From the NCBI RefSeq assembly GCF_019880555.1, contig NZ_JAINVU010000006.1, forward strand, positions 62,001-126,000: DNA of 64,000 bases. Reading direction: 5' to 3'. Below, one piece after another: positions 45,838 through 53,109 of this stretch (its first letter is position 1; each line of letters opens with the position of its first letter). The notes below the pieces were generated by a model that saw only the letters and a list, made by a program, of their open reading frames with translations, was not told the origin of the DNA and did not search any database. The position numbers and the translations under genes were made by a program. This stretch comes from Hephaestia mangrovi. Lineage in GTDB: Bacteria > Pseudomonadota > Alphaproteobacteria > Sphingomonadales > Sphingomonadaceae.

Positions 45838-45915
45838 GGCACCGGCCCGCTCCCCCACCCCGCCTCCCATTCAGCATAATGTTTTGGGAGGCGGGGTGGG
45901 GAGCGGGCCGGCGCC
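45838..45915. repeat. Long palindromic element, copy 2
   Basis: Left arm 45838-45869 and right arm 45885-45915 are inverted, with one indel and one mismatch. The loop TTCAGCATAATG core is the reverse complement of the copy-1 loop. Lies between flgA and flgM (both minus strand). Confidence 0.88.
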
Positions 45916-45924
45916 GCAACAAGA

Positions 45925-46455
45925 TCAATTAATGGGCCAACCCGGCAGGGTGGCGCGGCCGCTGCCGATGGCGATCGCCTGGAATGCCTGGCGGTCGCCG
46001 TCGCCCTTGGCCATGAAGCGTTGGCCGGCGGCGGCATCGCCCTGGGCGACTGCCTCGCGCGAGATGGTGAAGCCGGCCTGGCTTGCCTCGACCATCACCG
46101 GATCGCCGCGATGGATGACGATCTCGGGCTTGGCCGCCATCATCACGGTCGGCGCGATCGATGGGCTCTTGGGCTCGGCGGCGGGCATGATGACCGGCAC
46201 ATAGACATGCCAGTTCGGCCCCGAGCAGGTCACCGTCACCGCGTCATGGTTGAGGCCGTGCCACGACAGCGCGACGGTCGGGCATTGCGCCAGCTTGAGC
46301 TTGTGGTCGATCGGCATGCGCGCGCCGCCCTCCTCGCCGATCGCATGGCCGGTGAAGCTGGCCACCGCGCGATCGAGCCCGGCGGTGTCCTGGAACGCAT
46401 TCTGCGCCGCGGCGGGCGTGGCGGCGAGGAGCGCGGGGATCAGGATGCGGAGCAT
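45925..46455 (-). CDS. flgA: Flagellar P-ring assembly chaperone FlgA
   Basis: 176 residues with a Sec signal peptide (MLRILIPALLAATPAAAQ). The C-terminal part contains the SAF-like domain with I-H-R-G-D-P-V-M-V-E-A-S-Q-A-G-F-T-I-S-R-E-A-V-A-Q-G-D-A-A-A-G and the final G-R-A-T-L-P-G-W-P-I-N. It helps FlgI build the P ring in the periplasm; flgI is at 53110. The AAGGAGAAAG Shine-Dalgarno supports the start. An inverted-repeat enhancer-like sequence lies just upstream. Confidence 0.9.
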   Translation of the reverse strand: MLRILIPALLAATPAAAQNAFQDTAGLDRAVASFTGHAIGEEGGARMPIDHKLKLAQCPTVALSWHGLNHDAVTVTCSGPNWHVYVPVIMPAAEPKSPSIAPTVMMAAKPEIVIHRGDPVMVEASQAGFTISREAVAQGDAAAGQRFMAKGDGDRQAFQAIAIGSGRATLPGWPIN

Positions 46456-46480
46456 GGCTTTCTCCTTCGTGAAGCGTGAG

Positions 46481-46518
46481 CGGCAAGGCATTGCCGGTTG
46501 CCGGTCGGTCATTGCCGG
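46481..46518. promoter_or_regulatory. CGGCAA/TTGCCG inverted repeats upstream of flgA
   Basis: CGGCAAGGCATTGCCG (46481-46496) is a perfect inverted repeat with a 4-base spacer. TTGCCGG recurs at 46491, 46498 and 46512. The same motif clusters between the divergent stator and flgB genes (47918-47967). Resembles enhancer-type binding sites for a flagellar activator. Partly overlaps the 3' end of the motB-like gene. Confidence 0.6.
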
Positions 46519-47054
46519 TCTCCGACAAAACCCAGGGTGACGAGCACCGCGCGGCGACCTTTGCCGGCGGATTCGGGGGCGTTGACGATGGTCAGGCGCC
46601 CCGGTTGGACGACATGCGCGGCGGCAAGCGCGGCGGCAACGGCGCGGGCGCGATCGGCGGCGAGCACCGCGCGGCTGCCGCTGGCGGGATCGATGTCCGT
46701 GGTACTTCCGTCGGTTTCGCCGGACACCTTGAGCGTGACGCGCGGATCGGCCGCAGCGGCGCGCGCCCAAGCGACCAGCCCGGCGGGCGATTGCGGCAGC
46801 GTCGCCGAGCCGGGCGCGAAATCGAGCATCGCGGCAGCGGCAACGGGCATCGGATCGGGGCTCGCCTCGGCTGCCGGCGCCTTGTCGATGCCGAAGCCGG
46901 CGCGAAAGCCCTGCGCGAGCTTGTGGCCGTCCAAATGGCTATTGGCCTGGATGAACACGAAAAAGCCGACCAGCAGCAACGCAAGGTCAGCGAGCGTGAT
47001 CAGCCAGACCGGCCGCCCGCCGGGCGTTTCGGGAAAGTCGTCGGCGGTCGTCAT
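46509..47054 (-). CDS. Second MotB-like stator protein
   Basis: 181 residues. The N-terminal helix PVWLITLADLALLLVGFFVF contains the conserved ion-binding aspartate (in ADLALLL). The C-terminal part has an OmpA/MotB-like peptidoglycan-binding pattern: V-T-L-K-V-S-G-E-T-D-G-S, the R-A-V-L-A-A-D-R-A-R-A-V-A-A-A-L block and a final L-V-T-L-G-F-V. It is shorter than the canonical MotB at 58109 and differs in sequence. Pairs with the MotA-like gene (4-base overlap). Confidence 0.82.
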   Translation of the reverse strand: MTTADDFPETPGGRPVWLITLADLALLLVGFFVFIQANSHLDGHKLAQGFRAGFGIDKAPAAEASPDPMPVAAAAMLDFAPGSATLPQSPAGLVAWARAAAADPRVTLKVSGETDGSTTDIDPASGSRAVLAADRARAVAAALAAAHVVQPGRLTIVNAPESAGKGRRAVLVTLGFVGDRQ

Positions 47055-47731
47055 GCCGCATTGGCTCCGCGGATCGACTGGATCTTGGGCCGTTCGCGCT
47101 CGGCAAGCGCGACCAATGGCGCTTCGAGGCGCGCGCGTTCGGTTGCTTCCTCGCGCGCCCGGCGGCGCAGGCGCGTCGCGATCGGCAGCGCGACCAGGTT
47201 GGCGAGCAACGCGCCATAAAGCGTCGCGAGCAGCGCGACCGCCATCGCCCCGCCGATCGTCGCGGGATCGTCCATCGCGGTGAACATACGCACGAGGCCG
47301 ATCAGCGTGCCGACCATACCCATGGCGGGGGCGACTTCGGCGAGCCCGCTCCACATGTCGGCGGCCGCGGTGTGGCGCTCGATCCGTGCGCGGCGGCGCT
47401 GAATCAGCGCATCGGCGGTTTCGGAAACGGGCGCGGCATCGACGATGCTGGCGATCGCCGCCGCGACGTCGGGATCGGTGATCACCGATCGATCGAGCGC
47501 GATCGTGCCGTGGCGCCGGGCGATGCGGCCGAGTGCCGCGATCTGATCGAGCATCGGCTGCGCGTCGAAGCGCCGCCGCGGCAGCACGGCCAACGCGGCA
47601 ATCCCACGCTTGAGATCGCGCCACGGCGTCCGCAGCACGGTCGCGAGTGCCGCGCCGCCGACGACGATACCGATCGCCGTGGGGTCGAAGAAGGCGCCAA
47701 GCGCCTGCGCGAATTCGGGTGTGGTGCTCAT
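47051..47731 (-). CDS. Second MotA/TolQ-like stator protein
   Basis: 226 residues. FFDPTAIGIVVGGAALATVL is a first helix like MotA; the later GMVGTLIGLVRMFTAMDD and A-V-A-L-L-A-T-L-Y-G-A-L-L-A-N-L-V-A-L-P segment is the conserved MotA/TolQ/ExbB proton-channel domain. A basic C-terminus follows. Together with the adjacent MotB-like gene it forms a second stator pair; the canonical MotA/MotB lie at 57-59 kb. A sigma-54 promoter lies 13-29 bases upstream. Confidence 0.85.
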   Translation of the reverse strand: MSTTPEFAQALGAFFDPTAIGIVVGGAALATVLRTPWRDLKRGIAALAVLPRRRFDAQPMLDQIAALGRIARRHGTIALDRSVITDPDVAAAIASIVDAAPVSETADALIQRRRARIERHTAAADMWSGLAEVAPAMGMVGTLIGLVRMFTAMDDPATIGGAMAVALLATLYGALLANLVALPIATRLRRRAREEATERARLEAPLVALAERERPKIQSIRGANAA

Positions 47732-47743
47732 GCGTGGGATACA

Positions 47744-47760
47744 GCAAGGATCGGGCCAAA
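47744..47760 (-). promoter_or_regulatory. Sigma-54 promoter for the second stator pair
   Basis: Minus-strand TTTGGCCCGATCCTTGC has GG (47757-47756) and GC (47745-47744) 10 bases apart, as in -24/-12 promoters. The -24 half is TTGGCC rather than TTGGCA. It faces the motA-like gene start 13 bases away. Confidence 0.7.
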
Positions 47761-47775
47761 TGTGCCGACGGGTGC

Positions 47776-47870
47776 TGCCCTGAGCTTGTTTCAGGCTTCA
47801 TGGGCCGACATCGCCGCTGCGCGAACCGGCGACGGCGCATCATGGATGCCGAAACAAGTTCAGCATGACG
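47776..47870. repeat. TCATGCTGAAC-family repeat, copy between stator and flg operons
   Basis: The right end CGAAACAAGTTCAGCATGACG is intact; the left end CCCTGAGCTTGTTTCAGG is partly changed. About 95 bases. Lies between the minus-strand sigma-54 promoter and the enhancer-like repeats. Confidence 0.8.
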
Positions 47871-47917
47871 GCTGGAGTAGTGGGCCGGTGCAGGCATCCG
47901 CGGTAGCGGCAAAGGAA

Positions 47918-47967
47918 TTGCCGGCAACCGGCAAGGACTTGCCGTTTTGCTTGCCGATCGGCGGCAA
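47918..47967. promoter_or_regulatory. Cluster of CGGCAA/TTGCCG inverted repeats (enhancer-like)
   Basis: Three inverted repeats occur in 50 bases: TTGCCGGCAA (47918-47927, fully palindromic), CGGCAAGGACTTGCCG (47929-47944) and TTGCCGATCGGCGGCAA (47951-47967). They end about 30 bases before the flgB sigma-54 promoter and about 160 bases before the divergent stator promoter. The same motif is present beside flgA. FlbD in Caulobacter binds GC-rich ftr elements near sigma-54 promoters; equivalence is inferred. Confidence 0.65.
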
Positions 47968-47996
47968 TCCGGGCGGTTGAAGCCTTGTTGCGACAA

Positions 47997-48013
47997 TTGG
48001 CACGGCCATTGCA
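47997..48013 (+). promoter_or_regulatory. Sigma-54 promoter of the flgB-flgL operon
   Basis: TTGGCACGGCCATTGCA has GG (47999-48000) and GC (48011-48012) exactly 10 bases apart and matches TGGCAC-N5-TTGC in full. The flgB start is 39 bases downstream. Confidence 0.9.
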
Positions 48014-48051
48014 AAGCTCTGCGCGTGAATTTTCGTGCGGGAGACCGACAC

Positions 48052-48405
48052 ATGGCCAACGACAGTCTTTTCGGCGTGCACGCAGCGGCACTCGAAGTGC
48101 GTTCGCAGCGCATGGGTGTGCTCGCGTCGAACATCGCGAACGCGTCGACGCCGGGCTACAAGGCCAAGGACATCGACTTTCAGGAAGCGCTGGGCGCTGC
48201 CGAGAAGGACAGCGGGTTCGACGCGCAGGCGATGCAGGCGGCGACCAAGTTCCGCGTCCCGCTCGAAATGTCGATGGATGGGAACACCGTCGATCTTGCG
48301 ACCGAGCAGACCGCCTTCGCCGAAAACGCGATCGGCTATCAGACGACGCTTTCCTTTCTGAACGGGCGGATCGGCCAGATCACCCGCGCGCTGAAGGGAG
48401 AATAA
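48052..48405 (+). CDS. flgB: Flagellar basal-body rod protein FlgB
   Basis: 117 residues. The conserved N-terminal signature RMGVLASNIANASTPGYKAKDIDF is typical of rod/hook proteins, and the C-terminal helix with the QTTLSFLNGRIGQITRALKGE block matches FlgB. It builds the proximal rod in the periplasm; FlgB is exported by the flagellar type III system and needs no signal peptide. First gene of the plus-strand flgBCDEFGHIJKL operon, 39 bases behind a sigma-54 promoter. Confidence 0.95.
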   Translation: MANDSLFGVHAAALEVRSQRMGVLASNIANASTPGYKAKDIDFQEALGAAEKDSGFDAQAMQAATKFRVPLEMSMDGNTVDLATEQTAFAENAIGYQTTLSFLNGRIGQITRALKGE

Positions 48406-48408
48406 GCG

Positions 48409-48825
48409 ATGGCCGATCAGCCGCTCACCATTTTCCAGGTCGCCGGCCGCGCGATGAGCGCGCAGCTCGTGCGCATGAACACGACGGCCTCGAACCTGGC
48501 GAACGCCGGCGGCGTCGCGTCGAGCGAGGCAGAGGCGTACCGGACGATCAAGCCGGTGTTCCAGACCGAATATGACAAGGCCACCGGCCTCGCCACGGTC
48601 AACGTCAAGCAAGTGGTGCAGGCCGGCGAAGCGCCGACCAAGCGCTACGATCCCACCAATCCCCAGGCCGATGCCGACGGCAACGTCTGGGAAAACGCGG
48701 TCGATGAGACCCGCGAGCTGGTCGACATGATGGAGACCGCGCGTGGTTATCAGAACGACGTCCAGGTGATGAACACGGCGAAGACGCTGGTGCTCGACAC
48801 CCTCAAGCTCGGACAAGGCTCATGA
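48409..48825 (+). CDS. flgC: Flagellar basal-body rod protein FlgC
   Basis: 138 residues. N-terminal MNTTASNLANAGGVASSEAEAY is the rod-protein motif, the middle F-Q-T-E-Y-D segment and G-Y-D-P-T-N-P-Q-A-D-A-D-G-N-V are FlgC-like, and the C-terminal DMMETARGYQNDVQVMNTAK helix is diagnostic. It follows flgB by 3 bases and overlaps flgD by 4. FlgC forms part of the proximal rod. Confidence 0.95.
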   Translation: MADQPLTIFQVAGRAMSAQLVRMNTTASNLANAGGVASSEAEAYRTIKPVFQTEYDKATGLATVNVKQVVQAGEAPTKRYDPTNPQADADGNVWENAVDETRELVDMMETARGYQNDVQVMNTAKTLVLDTLKLGQGS

Positions 48826-49514
48826 CAAGCAGCACATTCGATTCGACGCTCTCCAGCCTCGGCATCGGCCGTTCCGGCACCGCCGCGACGCCGACCACGA
48901 CCACGCAGGCGGCCAGCCAGACGCTCGACCAGTCGGATTTCCTGCAGCTGATGACCGCGCAGCTGAAGAACCAGGATCCGTTCAATCCGGTCGACAACAC
49001 GCAGATGGTCGCGCAGATGGCGCAATTCTCGAGCGTCGCCGGCATCAGCCAGATGAATACGACGCTGACGCAAATCGCCGACAAGCTCGGCGCGACCAGC
49101 GCGTCCGATGCCTTGTCCTATGTCGGCAAGACTGTGCTCGCGCCGGGCAATGTCGCTTATGGCCGCACCTCGGGCGGCATCGCAGGCGCCGTCCAGCTTG
49201 GCGACGATGCCACCGACGTGACGGTCGCCATCTCGGATGCCAATGGCAATCTGCTCAAGACGATGTCGCTCGGCGCCCAGGACAAGGGCACCGTCAGCTT
49301 CGACTGGGACGGCACCAACGACGCGGGCGAAAGCGCCGGCTCGGGTCCGTTCACTGTCACAACTTACGCCACCAACAACGGCACGACCGTCAACAGCCAG
49401 GCGCTTGTCTGGGCGCCGGTCGCCGCGGTGTCGATGCCGTCTGACGGCGAGGCGCAACTCACCCTGCCGGGCGTCGGGCAGATTCCCGTTTCCGACGTCG
49501 TTGAAGTCGGCTGA
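48822..49514 (+). CDS. flgD: Flagellar hook capping protein FlgD
   Basis: 230 residues. LDQSDFLQLMTAQLKNQDPF followed by NTQMVAQMAQFSSVAGISQM is the FlgD N-terminal signature. The C-terminal part has an Ig-like FlgD core (GTVSFDWDGTNDAG, then P-F-T-V). FlgD is the temporary cap that directs hook polymerisation by FlgE and is removed later. It overlaps flgC by 4 bases. Length is normal for the family. Confidence 0.95.
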   Translation: MTSSTFDSTLSSLGIGRSGTAATPTTTTQAASQTLDQSDFLQLMTAQLKNQDPFNPVDNTQMVAQMAQFSSVAGISQMNTTLTQIADKLGATSASDALSYVGKTVLAPGNVAYGRTSGGIAGAVQLGDDATDVTVAISDANGNLLKTMSLGAQDKGTVSFDWDGTNDAGESAGSGPFTVTTYATNNGTTVNSQALVWAPVAAVSMPSDGEAQLTLPGVGQIPVSDVVEVG

Positions 49515-49542
49515 TTTTCTTCATTTTCTCAGGAGCATTGCA

Positions 49543-50838
49543 ATGTCATTCTACACTTCGCTGAGCGGCCTGCAGGCTTCGCAGACCGATATGTCGACGA
49601 TCTCCAACAACCTCGCCAACTCGGCGACGAGCGGCTTCAAGCGGTCGTCGACCGAATTCGCCGATGTGATGGCATCGAGCCTGTCTTCCGATCCCAACAG
49701 CCTGATCGGCTCGGGCGTCGCGGTGAAGGATACTCGCCAGCAGTTCAGCGAAGGCAATCTGATCCAGTCGCAATCCTCGCTCGACCTCGCGATTTCGGGT
49801 GATGGTTTCTTCGCGGTCAAACCGCAAGTCGATGGCACTGCCGTCAATTATACCCGCAACGGCAGCTTTCTGGTCGATGCCGACGGCTACGTCACCGATT
49901 CGCAGGGCGGCCATCTGCAGGTCTATCCGGTCGACGGCTCGGGCGCGGTGGTCGCCGCCGGCGGCGATTCGCTGATCAGCCTGCAGCTTCCCGAGACCAG
50001 TGGCGTGCCGATCGCGACGCAGAATGTCGCGCTCGACGTCAATTTCAACTCGGCGTCGATCGTGCCGTCGGATTCGACCGATTTCGATCCGGTGTCCAAT
50101 CCGTACAGCTTCGATCGCTTCGATCCGACGACCTATAACCAGTCGACCCAGACGACGATCTATGATGCGTCGGGCAACGCCCAGACCATGACCAGCTATT
50201 ACGTCCGTGACGGCCAGCCCGACGCGAGCGGCAATACCACCTGGTCGGTCTACAGCTTCGTCGGCGACCAGCAGCTTACCACCAACGGCGGCGACGCCTC
50301 GCCGGTCCAGCTCACCTTCGATTCGACCGGCGCGATGACCTCGCCGACCAGCGCGACGTCGTTCGACACGTTCACGCCGACCGGATCGACCACCGCGCAG
50401 GCGCTCAGCCTCGATTTCTCGGGATCGACGCAGCTCACCTCGCCGTTCAACGTCAATTCGCGCACCCAGGATGGCAAGTCGGTCGGCCAGCTTTCGGGCG
50501 TGACCGTGGACGACACCGGCATGGTCAAGGCGAGCTTCTCGAATGGTGACAGCCAGATCCTCGGCAAGGTCGCGATCGCCAATTTCAACAACCCGACCGG
50601 GCTGCGCCAGATGGGCAACAGTTATTGGCAGTCGACCGGCATTTCGGGGGCGGTCAAATACGGCATGGCCGGCGACAACGGCTATGGCTCGCTGATGTCG
50701 GGCACGGTCGAGGGCTCGAACGTCGATATCACGCAGGAACTGGTCGATCTGATCGCGGCGCAGCAGAACTTCCAGGCCAATGCCAAGGCGCTCGATACCT
50801 CGAACCAGGTCGCGCAGACGATCTTCAACATCCGTTGA
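49543..50838 (+). CDS. flgE: Flagellar hook protein FlgE
   Basis: 431 residues. MSFYTSLSGLQASQTDMSTI with NNLANSATSGFKRSSTEFAD is the start of FlgE. The middle (about residues 80-360) contains Ser/Thr/Gly-rich hook domains. The C-terminal D-I-T-Q-E-L-V-D-L-I-A-A-Q-Q-N-F-Q-A-N-A-K-A-L helix is the polymerisation domain. It is the main hook subunit outside the outer membrane. The start at 49543 follows CAGGAG at a good distance. Gap to flgD is 28 bases. Confidence 0.95.
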   Translation: MSFYTSLSGLQASQTDMSTISNNLANSATSGFKRSSTEFADVMASSLSSDPNSLIGSGVAVKDTRQQFSEGNLIQSQSSLDLAISGDGFFAVKPQVDGTAVNYTRNGSFLVDADGYVTDSQGGHLQVYPVDGSGAVVAAGGDSLISLQLPETSGVPIATQNVALDVNFNSASIVPSDSTDFDPVSNPYSFDRFDPTTYNQSTQTTIYDASGNAQTMTSYYVRDGQPDASGNTTWSVYSFVGDQQLTTNGGDASPVQLTFDSTGAMTSPTSATSFDTFTPTGSTTAQALSLDFSGSTQLTSPFNVNSRTQDGKSVGQLSGVTVDDTGMVKASFSNGDSQILGKVAIANFNNPTGLRQMGNSYWQSTGISGAVKYGMAGDNGYGSLMSGTVEGSNVDITQELVDLIAAQQNFQANAKALDTSNQVAQTIFNIR

Positions 50839-50867
50839 TCGATTGAGCGGACGGGGGAGCCGGGGCG

Positions 50868-51614
50868 ATGGATAAACTGGTCTATACGGCAGCGACCGGC
50901 ATGCGCGCGCGGATGGCGGCGCAGGCGGCGATCGCCAACAACATGGCCAATGCGTCCACCACCGGCTTTCGCGCCGATCTGGTCAATTTCGACCAGCTCG
51001 ACATGACCGGCCAGGGGCTCGATACCCGGCGGCCGACCTCGGAAGAGGTAACCAACGCCGATTTCAAGCCGGGCAGCGTGCAGCAGACCGGCCGGCCGCT
51101 CGACGTCGCGATGTCGGGCCAGGCCTGGCTCGCGGTGCAGGCGCCCGACGGCAGCGAGGGCTATACCCGGCGCGGCGATCTTCAGATCAGCGCCTCGGGC
51201 GTGTTGGAAACCGGAGACGGTTTCCCGGTGATGGGCTCGGGGGGGCCCATCACCGTGCCGCCCGCCGACAAGGTGCAGATCGCCAGCGACGGATCGATTT
51301 CGATCAAGCCGCTGGGATCGCAGCCCGATACGCCGATGCAGCAGATCGATCAGCTCAAGCTGGTCAGCCCGGTCGGCTCGCAGACCGTCAAGGGCCTCGA
51401 CAATCTGGTCTATGTCAAGGGCGGGGGCACGCTGCCGCAAGACTTGACCGCGAAGGTCGAAACCGGCGCGCTCGAGGGCTCGAACGTCGACATGACGCAG
51501 ACGCTGGTCGACATGATCGAGAACCAGCGCGCCTATGAGGTGCAGGCGAACCTCCTCAAGAACGCCAAGGACCTGGATCAGGGCGGCGCGTCCGTCATGA
51601 GCCTGCAAAGCTAA
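50868..51614 (+). CDS. flgF: Flagellar basal-body rod protein FlgF
   Basis: 248 residues. MDKLVYTAATGMRARMAAQA followed by ANNMANASTTGFRADLVNFD is the rod-protein N-terminus, and the C-terminal EGSNVDMTQTLVDMIENQRA is shared with FlgG. Because FlgG follows and is better matched, this paralogue is FlgF, a proximal rod component. About 30 bases after flgE. Alpha/beta-rich middle part has no unusual insertions. Confidence 0.92.
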   Translation: MDKLVYTAATGMRARMAAQAAIANNMANASTTGFRADLVNFDQLDMTGQGLDTRRPTSEEVTNADFKPGSVQQTGRPLDVAMSGQAWLAVQAPDGSEGYTRRGDLQISASGVLETGDGFPVMGSGGPITVPPADKVQIASDGSISIKPLGSQPDTPMQQIDQLKLVSPVGSQTVKGLDNLVYVKGGGTLPQDLTAKVETGALEGSNVDMTQTLVDMIENQRAYEVQANLLKNAKDLDQGGASVMSLQS

Positions 51615-51625
51615 GGAAGAAGACG

Positions 51626-52414
51626 ATGACCAGCGCAGCCATGCACATCGCGCGGACCGGGCTCGACGCCCAGGACAAGCGCATGCAGGTGATTTCGAAC
51701 AACCTGGCGAACGTCAACACCACGGCGTTCAAGAAGCAGCGCGCCGATTTCGCGACGCTCGCCTATCAGGTCGTCACCACGCCGGGCGCGAACAGCACGC
51801 AGGATTCGAAATATGCCACCGGGCTCAATCTCGGCACCGGCGTCCGCATCCAGGGCACTTCGCGGATCGATACCACCGGCGAGATGAACCAGACCGGCAA
51901 CAGCCTCGATCTCGCGATCGACGGCAACGGCTATTTCCAGATCCAGATGCCAGACGGCACCTATGCCTATACCCGCGCGGGCAATTTCTCGCGCTCGTCG
52001 GAGGGCCAGCTGGTCACCTCGGATGGCTATCAAGTGATGCCGGGCATCACGATCCCGGAGGGCACGACATCGATCACGATCGGTACCGACGGCACCGTCT
52101 CGGCAGTGGTGCCGGGCCAGGAAGAGGCACAGCAGATCGGGCAGATCCAGATCGCCAGCTTCCCCAATGCCGCGGGCCTGCAGGAGACCGGCGACAATTA
52201 TCTGGTGCAGACCGCAGCGTCGGGCGAAGCGAATCTGGGCATCGCCGGCCAGGACGGCCGCGGCAACATCCGCCAGGGCATGCTCGAAGCGTCGAACGTC
52301 AACGTGGTCGAGGAACTCGTCGACATGATCGAGACGCAGCGCGCCTACGAGGTCAATTCGAAAATGATCTCGGCGACGGACGACATGCTCAAATTCATTA
52401 ACCAAAACGTGTGA
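51626..52414 (+). CDS. flgG: Flagellar distal rod protein FlgG
   Basis: 262 residues. MTSAAMHIARTGLDAQDKRM then V-I-S-N-N-L-A-N-V-N-T-T-A-F-K-K-Q-R is the FlgG N-terminal signature, and the C-terminal LEASNVNVVEELVDMIETQRA with Y-E-V-N-S-K is diagnostic. FlgG forms the distal rod that crosses the peptidoglycan and both rings. Length is exactly the FlgG norm (~260). Its stop overlaps the flgH start. Confidence 0.96.
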   Translation: MTSAAMHIARTGLDAQDKRMQVISNNLANVNTTAFKKQRADFATLAYQVVTTPGANSTQDSKYATGLNLGTGVRIQGTSRIDTTGEMNQTGNSLDLAIDGNGYFQIQMPDGTYAYTRAGNFSRSSEGQLVTSDGYQVMPGITIPEGTTSITIGTDGTVSAVVPGQEEAQQIGQIQIASFPNAAGLQETGDNYLVQTAASGEANLGIAGQDGRGNIRQGMLEASNVNVVEELVDMIETQRAYEVNSKMISATDDMLKFINQNV

Positions 52415-53094
52415 TGGTGCGAATCGTGACCAGGGCGTTTACCATCGTCGCCGTCGGGGCGGTGCTCATCGCGGGGGCTTCGGCGCCGGCGTTCGCGCAC
52501 AAGAAGCACAAGGAGGATTACAGCCTCACGCTGCCGCCACCGCCGCCGCCGCCATCGTCGAACGGATCGATCTTCCAGACGCAGGAAGGCTATGCGCCGC
52601 TTTATGCCGGCTGGTCCGCGCGCCGCGTCGGCGATCCGCTGACGATCGTGCTGGTGGAAAGCACGCAGGCGTCGAAATCGGCGAGCTCGAAGCTCAATTC
52701 GGACGGCAGCACGGGTCTCGTTCCGCCGACCACCGGTGCGCTGGCGCTGTTCAAGTCGTCCGACGCGACGCTTGGCGGGAATCGCAGCTTCACCGGCAAG
52801 GGCACCGCCGATCAATCCAATTCGCTGTCCGGCCAGATCAGCGTCACCGTGGCGCAGGTCTATCCCAACGGCACGATGCTGGTGCAGGGCCAGAAGCGCC
52901 TGACGCTCAACCGCGGCGACGAATATATCACGATCAAGGGCATCGTGCGCACCGCTGACATCGCGTCGGACAACACGATTCTGTCGACCCGCGTTGCCGA
53001 TGCCGAGATTTCCTACACGGGCAAGGGCGATGTGGCGCGCGCCAGCCGCCAGGGCTGGCTCAGCCGATTCTTCTCCGTGATCAGCCCGTTCTGA
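52414..53094 (+). CDS. flgH: Flagellar L-ring protein FlgH, without a lipobox
   Basis: 226 residues. An N-terminal signal peptide (VRIVTRAFTIVAVGAVLIAG then ASAPAFA) is followed by an A-H-K-K-H-K segment, with no cysteine at all near residues 20-35: most FlgH proteins end the signal in a lipobox cysteine. A poly-proline stretch (PPPPPPPSSNGSIF) precedes the family core (SARRVGDPLTIVLVESTQAS, GQISVTVAQVYPNGTMLVQG, and R-A-D-I-A-S-D-N-T-I). It forms the outer-membrane L ring. ATG 52414 is preferred over GTG 52411. Confidence 0.92.
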   Translation: MVRIVTRAFTIVAVGAVLIAGASAPAFAHKKHKEDYSLTLPPPPPPPSSNGSIFQTQEGYAPLYAGWSARRVGDPLTIVLVESTQASKSASSKLNSDGSTGLVPPTTGALALFKSSDATLGGNRSFTGKGTADQSNSLSGQISVTVAQVYPNGTMLVQGQKRLTLNRGDEYITIKGIVRTADIASDNTILSTRVADAEISYTGKGDVARASRQGWLSRFFSVISPF

Positions 53095-53109
53095 CGAGGA
53101 TCCGAACCC

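Noticed and set aside
46456-46530. Sigma-54 promoter directly before flgA
   Set aside because: Candidate GG and GC pairs are 9 or 11 bases apart rather than 10; only the inverted repeat motif is retained.
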